DNA from: Clostridium ihumii AP5
GTDB taxonomy: Bacteria > Bacillota > Clostridia > Clostridiales > Clostridiaceae
Assembly: GCF_000612845.1 (NCBI RefSeq)
Contig: NZ_CCAT010000045.1
Coordinates: 1 to 64,000 of the forward strand
Reading direction: 5' to 3'
DNA: 64,000 nt
Both the position numbers and the translations under genes were made by a program. Below, piece by piece: positions 19,350-27,607 of the stretch. Below the pieces are notes generated by a model that did no database searches, was not told where the DNA came from, and was given only the letters and a program-made list of their open reading frames with translations. Within the stretch, counting starts at the first letter, position 1. Every line of letters starts with the position of its first letter.

Positions 19350-20312
19350 CTACTTATACTTTATTCTTGGATCTATAACTGCATATAAAATATCTGCAAG
19401 CAAGTTAGAAAGTAATATAATTATTGAAAGTATCATTAAAATTCCCATTATTAGAGGATAGTCTCTATTTAATACTGCATCATAATTAAGTCTTCCTATG
19501 CCTGGCCAAACAAATATAGTTTCTGTAAGTAATGCACCTGAAAAAATAAATGGTATCTGCATACATATTATTGTAACTAATGGTATCAGTGCATTTTTTA
19601 CTCCATGCTTTAAAATAGATTTCTTCTTTGTTAATCCCTTAGCTTTTGCAGTTCGTATATAATCCTTATCTAATACTTCTAACATAGATGACCTTGTGTA
19701 TCTTACAAATGCTGCACTTTGAAGCAATGCAAGAACTAGCCCTGGAAGTATCATATGTTTTAAAACATCTAATGCATTTTTTATTCCAGTATAATCTTCA
19801 CCTAAAGTTTTCATACCTGACACTGGCAAAATAGGAAAATCAAATGCAAATATTTTTATTAAAAGTAACCCAAAGAAAAATGCAGGAATAGATATGCCTA
19901 TAAATGAAAATACAGTAGTAACATAATCAAATAATGTATTTTTCTTTATAGCTGAAATAATTCCTATAATAATTCCCAAAATAGTACTTATTATTAATGC
20001 AAAAGACGATAACAATACAGTATTCCAGATTCTACTATTTATAACTTGTAAAACTGGTTGTCCATATTGAATTGAATATCCAAGATCACCTCTTAATGCC
20101 CTTGAAATCCATTTTATATATTTTATATGAATTGGGTCATAATATCCTATCTTAGTTAACATCTCTTTAATTACTTCTGGCGGTACTGTTGGATCAATCA
20201 TGCTAGTATAAGGATTACCTGGCTGCATATGTACAAGAGAAAATATTATTACTGAAACTCCAAACAACACTCCTATAGCTATTAAAATTCTTTTAAATAT
20301 ATATTTAGTCAT
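19350..20312 (-). CDS. Opp/Dpp-type ABC importer permease (OppB-like)
   Basis: 320 residues from the ATG at 20312, where GAGGTGAT is seven bases upstream. The N-terminal ILIAIGVLFGVSVIIFSLVH helix and the MQPGNP motif are typical of OppB/DppB, and the EAA loop is RTAKAKGLTKKKSILKHGVK. Forms the channel with the OppC-like protein. The gap to the upstream binding-protein gene holds a hairpin that probably lowers expression of the membrane genes relative to the receptor. Confidence 0.93.
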   Translation of the reverse strand: MTKYIFKRILIAIGVLFGVSVIIFSLVHMQPGNPYTSMIDPTVPPEVIKEMLTKIGYYDPIHIKYIKWISRALRGDLGYSIQYGQPVLQVINSRIWNTVLLSSFALIISTILGIIIGIISAIKKNTLFDYVTTVFSFIGISIPAFFFGLLLIKIFAFDFPILPVSGMKTLGEDYTGIKNALDVLKHMILPGLVLALLQSAAFVRYTRSSMLEVLDKDYIRTAKAKGLTKKKSILKHGVKNALIPLVTIICMQIPFIFSGALLTETIFVWPGIGRLNYDAVLNRDYPLIMGILMILSIIILLSNLLADILYAVIDPRIKYK

Positions 20313-20363
20313 CACATCACCTCTTTTTAACTTTGTAAATCTCCAAACATCCTAAAACCTTAA

Positions 20364-20390
20364 AAAAGGTGATTTTTAAAATCACCTTTT
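20364..20390 (-). terminator. Attenuating hairpin inside the Opp operon
   Basis: AAAAGGTGATTTT pairs with AAAATCACCTTTT just after the receptor stop codon, before the OppB-like gene. On the minus strand it is followed by a short T-run, so it may be a partial terminator that keeps the binding protein in excess. Confidence 0.7.
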
Positions 20391-20396
20391 CTATTT

Positions 20397-22088
20397 TTAT
20401 TCTTCTATATACCAATTTTCTACGTCTATAAAATCTCCATGTGCTATTGGTTTATAATTTTTTAATTTTGAATTAGTTGCTTTTGTTACATCTTGATCAT
20501 ATAAATATACCCAAGGTAACTCATCATTCATTATCTTTGCAAATTCACCATAGATCTTTTTACGCTCTTCTGTGTCAAAAGTTTTTAATCCATCTTCTAT
20601 AAGTTTATCTGCCTCTTTATTTTTAAATGCTGAAATATTCCATGCAGAATTTCCTTTTTCATCTGATGAAGAAGTTGAGTGCCAAAATGCCATTGGATTT
20701 GGCTCTGACCCTGGAGTATTAGCCATTAAATATAAATCAAATTCATGATTTGCAACTACCTTTTCCATAAGTGCTTGGAATTCCATACTTTCAAGTTCTA
20801 TATCAACACCTATCTTTTTAAGACTTTCTTTAATTATAGGTGCTGTTTGCTCTCTTAATTTATTTCCAGTAGGATAATATAAAGTAGCTTTTAATTCTTT
20901 TCCACTTTTATCTTCAACAATTCCATTTCCATTTTTATCTTCATAACCAGCTTCTTTTATTAGTTTTTTTGCTTCTTCTACATTGTAATCATAACCATTT
21001 AAAGTTTTTTCATCTGGATATGCCCAGCTTGTAGTAAGCATTGGTGTGTTTACAATTGTTCCACGACCTTCTAGAAGCTTATCAACCATTGTTTTTCTAT
21101 CAATAGCATACATAAATGCTTTTCTTAAATTCTTATCTTTAAATTTTTCTTCTCTCAAATTAAATCCCATGTATTGGAACATACTATTAGGATACGATAT
21201 TATACTTTTATCCTTAGCTTTTATTTCATCTAAATCTTGATTTTTTAAATTAGAAACATCAACTATATCAACAGTTCCATTTAATAGCTCAATTTGTGCT
21301 GTATCTTCATTTGTAACTTTAAATATGAATTTATTAGTCTTTGGCTTTCCACCATAGTACTCATCAAATCCCTCTAATTGAACATCTTGTCCTTCATTAA
21401 AAGTTACAACTTTATATGGACCAGATCCAACTGGCTTACTTAATAAATCTTTCTTTTCTTTCCAAGTAGCAACAGGCACACCTTCCCATATATGTTTAGG
21501 AACTATTCCTGTACCCCCTATTATAGAAAGTGCAGGTGCATATGTTTCTTCAAATGTAACTTTTATAGTTTTATCATCTATTTTTTCTAAACCTTTTATA
21601 CTATCAGCTTTTCCTTCATGATAATCTTTTGCACCAACTACTTTTTCAACATTTCCAAATCTTGAACCTGGATAATCTTTATTTGCAATTGTAGTAAATG
21701 TAAATATAATATCATCTGCTGTTATTGCTTCACCATCATGCCATTTTAAATTATCTCTTAATTTAAATGTTATGCTTAAATTATCCTTAGATATTTCATA
21801 ACTTTCAGCTAAACCTGGCTCAGGATTTAAATTTTCATCAAACTCAAGTAGTGATGAATATGTAAGAGCTATAACTGAATCATCATAAGATGTATCACTC
21901 AATAATGGATTAAAAACTCCTGTTGGTGAACTTGTAAGTGCATAAACTATTTTATCTTTCACTTTTCCCGATTCAGTTGTTACTGTTTTTTCAGAATCTT
22001 TTGCATTATTGTTAGCTCCACATCCAATTAACATAGTTGCTGGTATTAATGCCGCTAAAACTAATGCTACTATTTTTCTCTTTTTCAT
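20397..22088 (-). CDS. Family 5 substrate-binding lipoprotein
   Basis: 563 residues. Signal peptide with lipobox LIGCG gives a lipid-anchored Cys at about residue 23. The body follows the SBP family 5 pattern (YSSLLEFDENLNPEPGLAESY, LKWHDGEAITADDIIFTF, GSGPYKVV, LRKAFMYAIDR), the receptors for di/oligopeptides, nickel and some sugars. First gene of the operon, followed by two permeases, two ATPases and a nucleoside hydrolase. The ligand cannot be read from sequence. Confidence 0.92.
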   Translation of the reverse strand: MKKRKIVALVLAALIPATMLIGCGANNNAKDSEKTVTTESGKVKDKIVYALTSSPTGVFNPLLSDTSYDDSVIALTYSSLLEFDENLNPEPGLAESYEISKDNLSITFKLRDNLKWHDGEAITADDIIFTFTTIANKDYPGSRFGNVEKVVGAKDYHEGKADSIKGLEKIDDKTIKVTFEETYAPALSIIGGTGIVPKHIWEGVPVATWKEKKDLLSKPVGSGPYKVVTFNEGQDVQLEGFDEYYGGKPKTNKFIFKVTNEDTAQIELLNGTVDIVDVSNLKNQDLDEIKAKDKSIISYPNSMFQYMGFNLREEKFKDKNLRKAFMYAIDRKTMVDKLLEGRGTIVNTPMLTTSWAYPDEKTLNGYDYNVEEAKKLIKEAGYEDKNGNGIVEDKSGKELKATLYYPTGNKLREQTAPIIKESLKKIGVDIELESMEFQALMEKVVANHEFDLYLMANTPGSEPNPMAFWHSTSSSDEKGNSAWNISAFKNKEADKLIEDGLKTFDTEERKKIYGEFAKIMNDELPWVYLYDQDVTKATNSKLKNYKPIAHGDFIDVENWYIEE

Positions 22089-22416
22089 TTTTGTCCCCCT
22101 TATTTATACAATTAAATACTTGCCTCTTTTCCTTGTTCATTATCACAAAATTAACATTTTATATCAATTACTATAAAAATTAACTATAGTAACTTATGTA
22201 ATCATTCACAATTTAAATAGTATTTATATTCAGTAAATTCAACAAAAAAAAGACTATAATATAGTCTTTTTTTAAATACGGACGAAATAGAAATCGTTAT
22301 ACCATATAAAAATAGTATAAAAAGAAGTACTTTTCTTATTTGTACTCCCATATAAAAACAATTTTTATTTTTATATGGCAATATAAATTTCATAAATATT
22401 CTGATTATACTCTATA
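22089..22416. other. Intergenic with terminator
   Basis: Holds the promoter region of the Opp-type operon and, at 22243-22272, a hairpin (AAAAAAAGACTAT/ATAGTCTTTTTTT) that can end transcription. A 63-codon minus-strand frame (22202-22393) runs through this hairpin, so I do not call it. Confidence 0.5.
22243..22272. terminator. Hairpin terminator
   Basis: AAAAAAAGACTAT and ATAGTCTTTTTTT form a symmetrical stem with T-runs on both strands. Probably ends the transcript from the activator gene at 22841. Confidence 0.7.
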
Positions 22417-22775
22417 TATAGGGTTCCAAATTTAAAGTAATGTATTTCTCAAATGATAGTACTAATCTTATAGTTTATTCTATTATCATGTTTGGAACCA
22501 ATTAACAATTAACAGTTAGCAATTAACAATGATGGTTGATATTAATCACTTCGCTTTTAATATCTAAAAATAGAAATATAAAAAACTAGTTTTTTATATG
22601 TTTTAACTAATTTGCTTAGCAAATTATCATAAAAATTGATTTTTAAAACTGATACTTCAGTTTTATCCTTCATTGTTAATTGTTCATCGTTAATTGTTAA
22701 TTTTGTATAACATTTTAAACTTCTCTTTCTCAACTGAAACATGAATAACTTAAAGTTTCAACTTGGATTCCTATA
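22417..22775 (+). repeat. Dispersed MITE-like repeat, copy D
   Basis: Starts TATATAGGGTTCCAAATTT and ends CAACTTGGATTCCTATA, an excellent inverted end pair. Carries ATCATGTTTGGAACCAATT, CACTTCGCTTTTAATAT, ACTAGTTTTTTATATG and CTCAACTGAAACATGAATAA. It lies immediately downstream of the activator gene. Confidence 0.85.
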
Positions 22776-22840
22776 AGCATTTAAAATCCAATTTTCACCT
22801 TAACTGTCCATTGTCAATTCTTAAAATATAGATTAATAGC

Positions 22841-23599
22841 TTATTTTATATTTTTTGCTGAAATTCCTGCACCTATAGCACCTGCATAATGTGCAAGTTC
22901 ATGTGTTTCTACTTTTGCATTTAATTTTTCACCTAAGCTTTTAACTATATATGGAGCTTTACTTAATCCCCCAGTAAGATAGTATTTATTTTCACTTGAA
23001 AATTTATTACAAAGTGAAGCTACTTTGCTTACTATAGAATCTATAACTGCAAAAGCTATATTTTCTTTTGCTTCTCCACTTCCTATAAGACTTATAACTT
23101 CTGATTCAGCAAAAACAGTACACATAGAGCTTATAGTAACTCCACTTCCATTTTCGGCTAAATCACAAAGTTCTTTTATATCTACCCCTAAAACATTTGC
23201 CATAATCTCTAGAAATCTTCCTGTTCCTGCAGAACACTTGTCATTCATTAAAAAATTACTTATCATTCCATTTTGTAATGATATAACTTTAGTGTCTTGT
23301 CCACCTATGTCAATTACTGTAGCATCACCATTCATAAGATAATGCGCACCCTTACCATGGCAAGTAATTTCTGTTATAGATTTATCTGCATAAGGAACTG
23401 AAACTCTACCATAACCTGTGGCAACTACTTTTCGATTTTCTTTCATAATTCCCTTTGACTCTAATAATTCTTCTATTTCATTTGCCGTTTCCTTGCTACT
23501 CCATCCAGTTTTCATAAGTATAGTATCTTGTAAATTATCTTCATCAAATATTGCAACTTTTGTTGCTGTAGAACCTATATCAATACCTATATAATACAT
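22841..23599 (-). CDS. ATPase activator of double-cubane reductase
   Basis: 252 residues, acyl-CoA dehydratase activase (HgdC/YjiL-like) family: a homodimeric ATPase with one [4Fe-4S] cluster that passes electrons at low potential to its partner. GIDIGSTATKVAIFD is the phosphate-1 loop, IGGQDTKVISL the phosphate-2 region, and CSAGTGRFLE plus a Cys in SSMCTVFAESEV supply the bridging cluster ligands. Lies 34 bases after the reductase gene, so the two are co-transcribed. AGGGAG precedes the ATG. Confidence 0.88.
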   Translation of the reverse strand: MYYIGIDIGSTATKVAIFDEDNLQDTILMKTGWSSKETANEIEELLESKGIMKENRKVVATGYGRVSVPYADKSITEITCHGKGAHYLMNGDATVIDIGGQDTKVISLQNGMISNFLMNDKCSAGTGRFLEIMANVLGVDIKELCDLAENGSGVTISSMCTVFAESEVISLIGSGEAKENIAFAVIDSIVSKVASLCNKFSSENKYYLTGGLSKAPYIVKSLGEKLNAKVETHELAHYAGAIGAGISAKNIK

Positions 23600-23633
23600 T
23601 GCTTTACTCCCTTTTTAACTTTAGTTATGAAAA

Positions 23634-24782
23634 CTACAGCATTTCAATAAATGCACTTATTCTAGTTTTTATTTGACCTATGTCAGCTTTTGAATAATCT
23701 GTTTCCAAGCTCATATATGGAATAGCTTTTTCATTTATAACAAAATCTCTAACTCTTTTTGTTTCTATATTGTAAGTATGACAAGCTTGAAGTGTTAAAT
23801 CTACTACTCCCTCGATTTTATATTCATCTATAAGAGTATTTAAAAGTTCCATTCTTCCGTCATTTGGTGCCATTACAGAACAAGGTATACTTAAATATTT
23901 TTCTGCTAAAGCTTCCATTGGATCTTTACTTTCATCAACTAGCATTGCCTTTTCTTTAACTCCACCACAGTTTTCATAGCATACAACTACGCCACCATTT
24001 TCTTCTATTGTTTTAACAACTTTATCTACAGTTCCCCCCATTGGACAACCTGTAACTAAAATTCTTTTTGCATTCTTATCAACTTTAGTTCCATTTTTCT
24101 CATAATCAGCTTTTAAGTCATCTATCATTCTTCTTATATTATTATTTTGCTCTTTTTTATCGAAACTAAAGCCTGTACCTTCTAAAACTTTATACATTTC
24201 ATAACCACTAATTGCTGGTGGCACTAATTTTCCTAATGAATAAAATTCTTGAAGTAAAAGTCTTTCTTCATTTTTTAATTTTATAGCTTTTCTTAAATCT
24301 TCATCACTAATTGTTACATCAAATTCTTTTTCTAACTTTTCTTTTAAGAAAATCATTTCATTTTTCCAAACTTTTAATCCATGTTCTCTATCTTGTGCTT
24401 GTGGTAACTGCATTACATGCATAGGTTTTATCTTTCCTAAATACTCATACATTTTCTTTTTACCATCACAAGTAGTTTCTCCAACTAATAAATCTGAAAA
24501 ATATGTATATGGACACTTCTCAGTTAATGCAAAACCATAACTTGATTTTATTAAAGGACATAAATTTTTAGGCAAATCCCTCTCTGCATCTGGAATTGGT
24601 TCTTCACTCATTCCACAAAGACTTACTGGAACTGCACCTGATGCATAAATTATTTCACAAGGTGTATATGTACAAAATACTCCTACTACTTTCTTACCTT
24701 GTTCTTTTAAGTCTTTAACTTTTATAAAACCATTTTTTCTTGCTTCACTAAACTCATTAAAAATACTTGGAAAGTCGCTCAT
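23634..24782 (-). CDS. Double-cubane-cluster-type anaerobic reductase
   Basis: 382 residues from the ATG at 24782 (GGAGG five bases upstream). 2-hydroxyacyl-CoA dehydratase D-like family (YjiM-like). As a stand-alone single subunit of this size, paired with its own activator, it fits the double-cubane cluster proteins with an [8Fe-9S] cofactor, which reduce small molecules, better than a two-subunit dehydratase. Visible Cys: FCTYTPCE, NLCPLI, EKCPYTY, ETTCDGKKKMYE, TGCPMGG, YENCGG and LQACHTYN. It follows the selenoprotein locus but has its own leader. A role in the neighbouring organometal pathway is inference. Confidence 0.8.
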   Translation of the reverse strand: MSDFPSIFNEFSEARKNGFIKVKDLKEQGKKVVGVFCTYTPCEIIYASGAVPVSLCGMSEEPIPDAERDLPKNLCPLIKSSYGFALTEKCPYTYFSDLLVGETTCDGKKKMYEYLGKIKPMHVMQLPQAQDREHGLKVWKNEMIFLKEKLEKEFDVTISDEDLRKAIKLKNEERLLLQEFYSLGKLVPPAISGYEMYKVLEGTGFSFDKKEQNNNIRRMIDDLKADYEKNGTKVDKNAKRILVTGCPMGGTVDKVVKTIEENGGVVVCYENCGGVKEKAMLVDESKDPMEALAEKYLSIPCSVMAPNDGRMELLNTLIDEYKIEGVVDLTLQACHTYNIETKRVRDFVINEKAIPYMSLETDYSKADIGQIKTRISAFIEML

Positions 24783-24841
24783 ATTATCCTCCAAAACTCC
24801 TTTAAAATTTCACTATGTATAAATTAATTTTTTATAAAAAA

Positions 24842-24875
24842 TTAAAAGTATAAAAATTCCTTTTTCTTATACTTT
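24842..24875 (-). promoter_or_regulatory. Terminator-like hairpin in the reductase leader
   Basis: AAAAGTATAA and TTATACTTTT arms around a 13-base loop. On the minus strand it is followed by AATTTTTTAT, so it looks like a weak terminator between the putative operator at 24914-24954 and the start codon at 24782. It could be an attenuator; weak evidence. Confidence 0.35.
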
Positions 24876-24913
24876 TAATGCTATATTATTTATAACAATT
24901 TATCTATTATTAT

Positions 24914-24954
24914 TAATTATTCAAATAAGTAACATTGATTCATTTGAATAATTA
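24914..24954 (-). promoter_or_regulatory. Inverted repeat upstream of reductase gene
   Basis: Perfect 13-bp inverted repeat, TAATTATTCAAAT (24914-24926) and ATTTGAATAATTA (24942-24954), with a 15-nt spacer. The ATTCAAAT half-site also occurs in the palindrome in front of the selenoprotein operon (31,564-31,581). Candidate operator; no binding protein known. Confidence 0.45.
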
Positions 24955-24965
24955 ATTGAAATAAA

Positions 24966-24995
24966 AATTCAAACTAATTTTCTAGTTTGAATTTT
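24966..24995 (-). terminator. Terminator of the selenoprotein operon
   Basis: AATTCAAACTA and TAGTTTGAATT arms with T-runs, a few bases past the stop of the DsrE-like gene (25002). It separates the operon from the reductase-activator pair. Confidence 0.8.
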
Positions 24996-25001
24996 TTAAT
25001 A

Positions 25002-25337
25002 TTATAATGTTATTATTTGTTCTACCCCTGCTGACTCTAAAGTTGCATAAAGTATTGGAAAACAACCTATCGCTGCTCCCTCTATTAATTTTTCATCAAT
25101 ATTTCTTTCAATTGCGCATTTATCACAAGCTAATAATATTAACCCTTTTTCATCGTGAAGCTTTTGAAGTTTTTTTCCTATTTCACTATCTTTCTCTAAC
25201 ATATATGTATTATCGAAAAGAAAAAACATACCCATAACTTCTGCACCATGAATTCCTTGTTCCATTTGTGGAATAATCATATCATTTAATATTGTTCTTG
25301 TGTTTTGTGAACTAATCACATAAGCAACCTTCATCAT
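25002..25337 (-). CDS. saoD: DsrE-like protein SaoD
   Basis: 111 residues, AAGGAGAG upstream. The fold pattern (VAYVISSQNTRTILNDMI, GVEV-like GAEVMGMFFLFDN, GLILLACDKCAIERNI, GAAIGCFPILYATL) resembles small DsrE/DsrF sulfur-relay proteins that carry persulfide or move thiols. The CDKC pair and a later Cys (GAAIGCFP) are the likely reactive residues. It has no TGA, so here it is a cysteine-only form. It lies 29 bases downstream of the MerB-like gene and is last in the operon. The symbol follows my memory of NCBI family naming for this neighbourhood. Confidence 0.7.
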   Translation of the reverse strand: MMKVAYVISSQNTRTILNDMIIPQMEQGIHGAEVMGMFFLFDNTYMLEKDSEIGKKLQKLHDEKGLILLACDKCAIERNIDEKLIEGAAIGCFPILYATLESAGVEQIITL

Positions 25338-25366
25338 AAATCTCTCTCCTTATTCATTTAAAATAT

Positions 25367-26005
25367 TTATCTAAAATCAAATAATTCTCTAGACACTTCT
25401 ATTGCATCTGTAACATGCAACTTAAAAATATTATCAATATTTATATTCATATTACTTGTCCAAATATCAAAATCTTTCTCCGTACAGAAGAAATTCATGA
25501 TATTTCAACAAGTAGTTCCCCAATCAGTATGTTTATTTAAATCTACATGCAATGCATGTAATGTCTTAGGATAATACTCACTAATCTCTCCATTTGTAAT
25601 TTTTACATATACATCTTCTGAAGTATTACTACATTTAGATTTTACTAATACATCTTGGTGAAATGTAAATGCACATCCCATAGCATCAATTGCACACATA
25701 GCATAAAACTCTCTTCCATCATTCAATTTCACATGATGATTTGTTGCAACTGCTGAAACTGGATACGCAAATATTACATTTTTATTTTCATCTACTACTA
25801 TTCCATTTTCTTTTATTAAATTATTTATATGATTTAATAAATCTAAGTCTTGAATTTCTTTAAGAGCTTCTAAATCATCTTCTATATTAAATGCTCTTTT
25901 ATTATTAATAATAAAATTCATTATCTCTTTTCTAATTTTATTTTCTATATTACTGTATTGGTCACATTTATTTTTTACTTCTAATTTTTTAGCTATTTCG
26001 TTCAT
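25367..26005 (-). CDS. saoL: MerB-like organometallic lyase, selenoprotein SaoL
   Basis: Reads as 212 residues when the in-frame TGA (25505-25507) is translated as selenocysteine; otherwise it ends at residue 166. MerB itself is 212 residues. MerB cleaves carbon-mercury bonds with Cys96, Asp99 and Cys159. Here CAIDAMG gives Cys104 and Asp107 with the same spacing, and HTDWGTTC-Sec gives Cys166-Sec167 at the place of Cys159. After the TGA the frame continues NIMNFFCTEKDFDIW, matching the NFF...W segment after Cys159 in MerB, and ends with TAA at 25367. A 7-bp hairpin starts 11 nt after the TGA. AGGTAAAGG precedes the ATG, and it lies 16 bases after the ATPase gene. Which metal it acts on is not known. 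Confidence 0.88.
25475..25507 (-). promoter_or_regulatory. Sec codon and SECIS hairpin of saoL
   Basis: TGA at 25505-25507; after an 11-nt gap the stem UUUCUUC (left arm) pairs fully with GGAGAAA (one G-U) around the loop UGUAC (minus-strand RNA, 25475-25493). Distance and the GU in the loop fit bacterial SECIS elements read by SelB. Confidence 0.8.
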
Positions 26006-26021
26006 CCTTTACCTCTATCTA

Positions 26022-26801
26022 TTAATCTTCTTTTGTAGCTGCAACTTCTTCATATCCTAGAGCTGTAGTTAATACTTTTGTTAAATTTTCTTTATATTTA
26101 TTATAGATTTCACATTCTCTATCTCTTGGTCTAGGCAAATCAATTTTTAAATCTTCTATTATTTTTCCTTTATCCGTTGACATTACTATAACTCTATCAC
26201 TCATATAAACAGCTTCATCCACATCATGAGTAACCATTATTGCTGTTATTTTATCCTTTAAAAATATATTTTCTAATTCTTCTTGTAATATTTTTCTCAT
26301 TTGAAAATCAACAGCACCTAATGGCTCATCAAGTAATAAAACTTCTGGTTTACATGCAAGTGCTCTTATCACTGCAGTTCTTTGTTTCATTCCACCAGAT
26401 AATTGGCTTGGATATAATTTTTCTTTTCCTTCTAATTTAGATATGCTTAATAATTCTTTTAGCCTTTTTTCTCTATCTTCTTTAGGTACTTTCTGCTGTT
26501 TCATAGGATATAATATATTTTTCTCTACAGTCATCCATGGGAATAACGCATAGTTCTGAAATATAAAACCTCTATCAACGCCTGGTCCATCAACTTTCTT
26601 ATTTTCTACAAATATATTTCCACTATCAGCTTTCTTGAAACCTGATATAATAGTTAAAAGTGTAGTTTTACCACATCCTGATGGTCCTAATAAAGATACA
26701 AATTCGCCTTCATTCACTTCAAAACTTATATTTTTTAAAACTTCATTTACCTTTTTATTATTTCTAAATGATTTACTTACATTATCTATTTTTATCTTCA
26801 T
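26022..26801 (-). CDS. saoA: ABC importer ATPase SaoA
   Basis: 259 residues of the nitrate/sulfonate/taurine (SsuB/TauB) ATPase type. Walker A LLGPSGCGKTTLLT, Q-loop FIFQNYALFPWMTV, signature LSGGMKQRTAVIRAL, Walker B LLLDEPLGAVD and switch VTHDVDEAVYMSDR are intact. Its ATG overlaps the permease stop as ATGA, showing tight coupling. That overlap is only apparent once the permease is read through its TGA, which is itself support for recoding. Confidence 0.9.
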   Translation of the reverse strand: MKIKIDNVSKSFRNNKKVNEVLKNISFEVNEGEFVSLLGPSGCGKTTLLTIISGFKKADSGNIFVENKKVDGPGVDRGFIFQNYALFPWMTVEKNILYPMKQQKVPKEDREKRLKELLSISKLEGKEKLYPSQLSGGMKQRTAVIRALACKPEVLLLDEPLGAVDFQMRKILQEELENIFLKDKITAIMVTHDVDEAVYMSDRVIVMSTDKGKIIEDLKIDLPRPRDRECEIYNKYKENLTKVLTTALGYEEVAATKED

Positions 26802-27607
26802 TGTTCGTTAGTCCTCCATCTAGAAAGATATTTATTTAATAGATTCAATAATCTATCAATAACAAAGCCTACTATAGCTGCAAATATCATAAGTGCAATC
26901 AATCTATCTGTTTGCATCATTGTTTGAGAATTTACCATTAAAAAGCCAAGACCTTGGCTTGTTGCTATAAACTCCGCTCAAATTACAGACATCCATCCAC
27001 TACTTATTGCAATTCTTGCTCCTGTTAATATATCAGGAAGAGTTGCTGGTACTATTATATCTTTAAGTATACTTAGCTTACTTGCACCCATAGATTTTGC
27101 TGCATTATAATAATCCTTTGAAATTCCTCTTACGCCTTGTATTGTATTTAGTATTACTGGAAATACACCTGTAAATGCAATTAAAAATATAGTTGGACCA
27201 TCACCTATACCAAACCATACAATTGTAAGTGGAACCCATGCCATTACAGGTATTTGTCTTATAGAATCTACAAGTCCACCTATAAGTTTATTAGCAAATT
27301 CTGATATTCCCATTACAAAACCTAATGGTACACCTATAACCATAGCCCATAAAAATCCCTTTAACACACGCCCTAAAGTTATAGTTATATTTAATATAAC
27401 TTCCATATCTGTTACACATAAAAAAAACTGCTTTATAGTATCACTAGCCTTAGGCATTATTAATGCATTGTTTTTTGATGTGGCATAGATTTCCCATATA
27501 ATTATCAAAAATGCTAATATAGTAACTTTATATATAATTTCTTTTTTACTGTTTCCTGAAAACTTTATTCTTTTAGCTTTAACATTTTCATATTTAGCAT
27601 CTTCCAT
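26798..27607 (-). CDS. saoP: ABC importer permease, selenoprotein SaoP
   Basis: 269 residues when the TGA at 26978-26980 is read as selenocysteine (Sec210); a stop there would cut off the last two helices and leave 209 residues. SsuC/TauC-type permease: five to six helices and an EAA loop NAAKSMGASKLSILKDII. The Sec lies in the conserved segment GWMSVI-Sec-AEF, directly before the AE of the family pattern GWxxxxAAE, so it faces the region near the translocation path. After it the family sequence continues (TSQGLGFLMVNSQTMM, then the last helix) to a TGA that overlaps the ATPase ATG. Strong GAGGAGGAG before the start, which overlaps the end of saoB by 43 bases. A Sec in an ABC permease is very unusual. 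Confidence 0.85.
26943..26980 (-). promoter_or_regulatory. Sec codon and SECIS hairpin of saoP
   Basis: TGA at 26978-26980. After 17 nt, AAGCCAAG pairs perfectly with CUUGGCUU (26943-26960 on the minus strand). With the closing A-U... stem opened at the top, the loop reads GGUC, the apical loop of the E. coli fdhF SECIS. The best of the four hairpins here. Confidence 0.85.

Noticed and set aside
22202-22742. Two short minus-strand ORFs (22202-22393 and 22557-22742)
   Set aside because: The first runs through a terminator hairpin, the second lies inside repeat copy D and equivalent frames are not kept in other copies.
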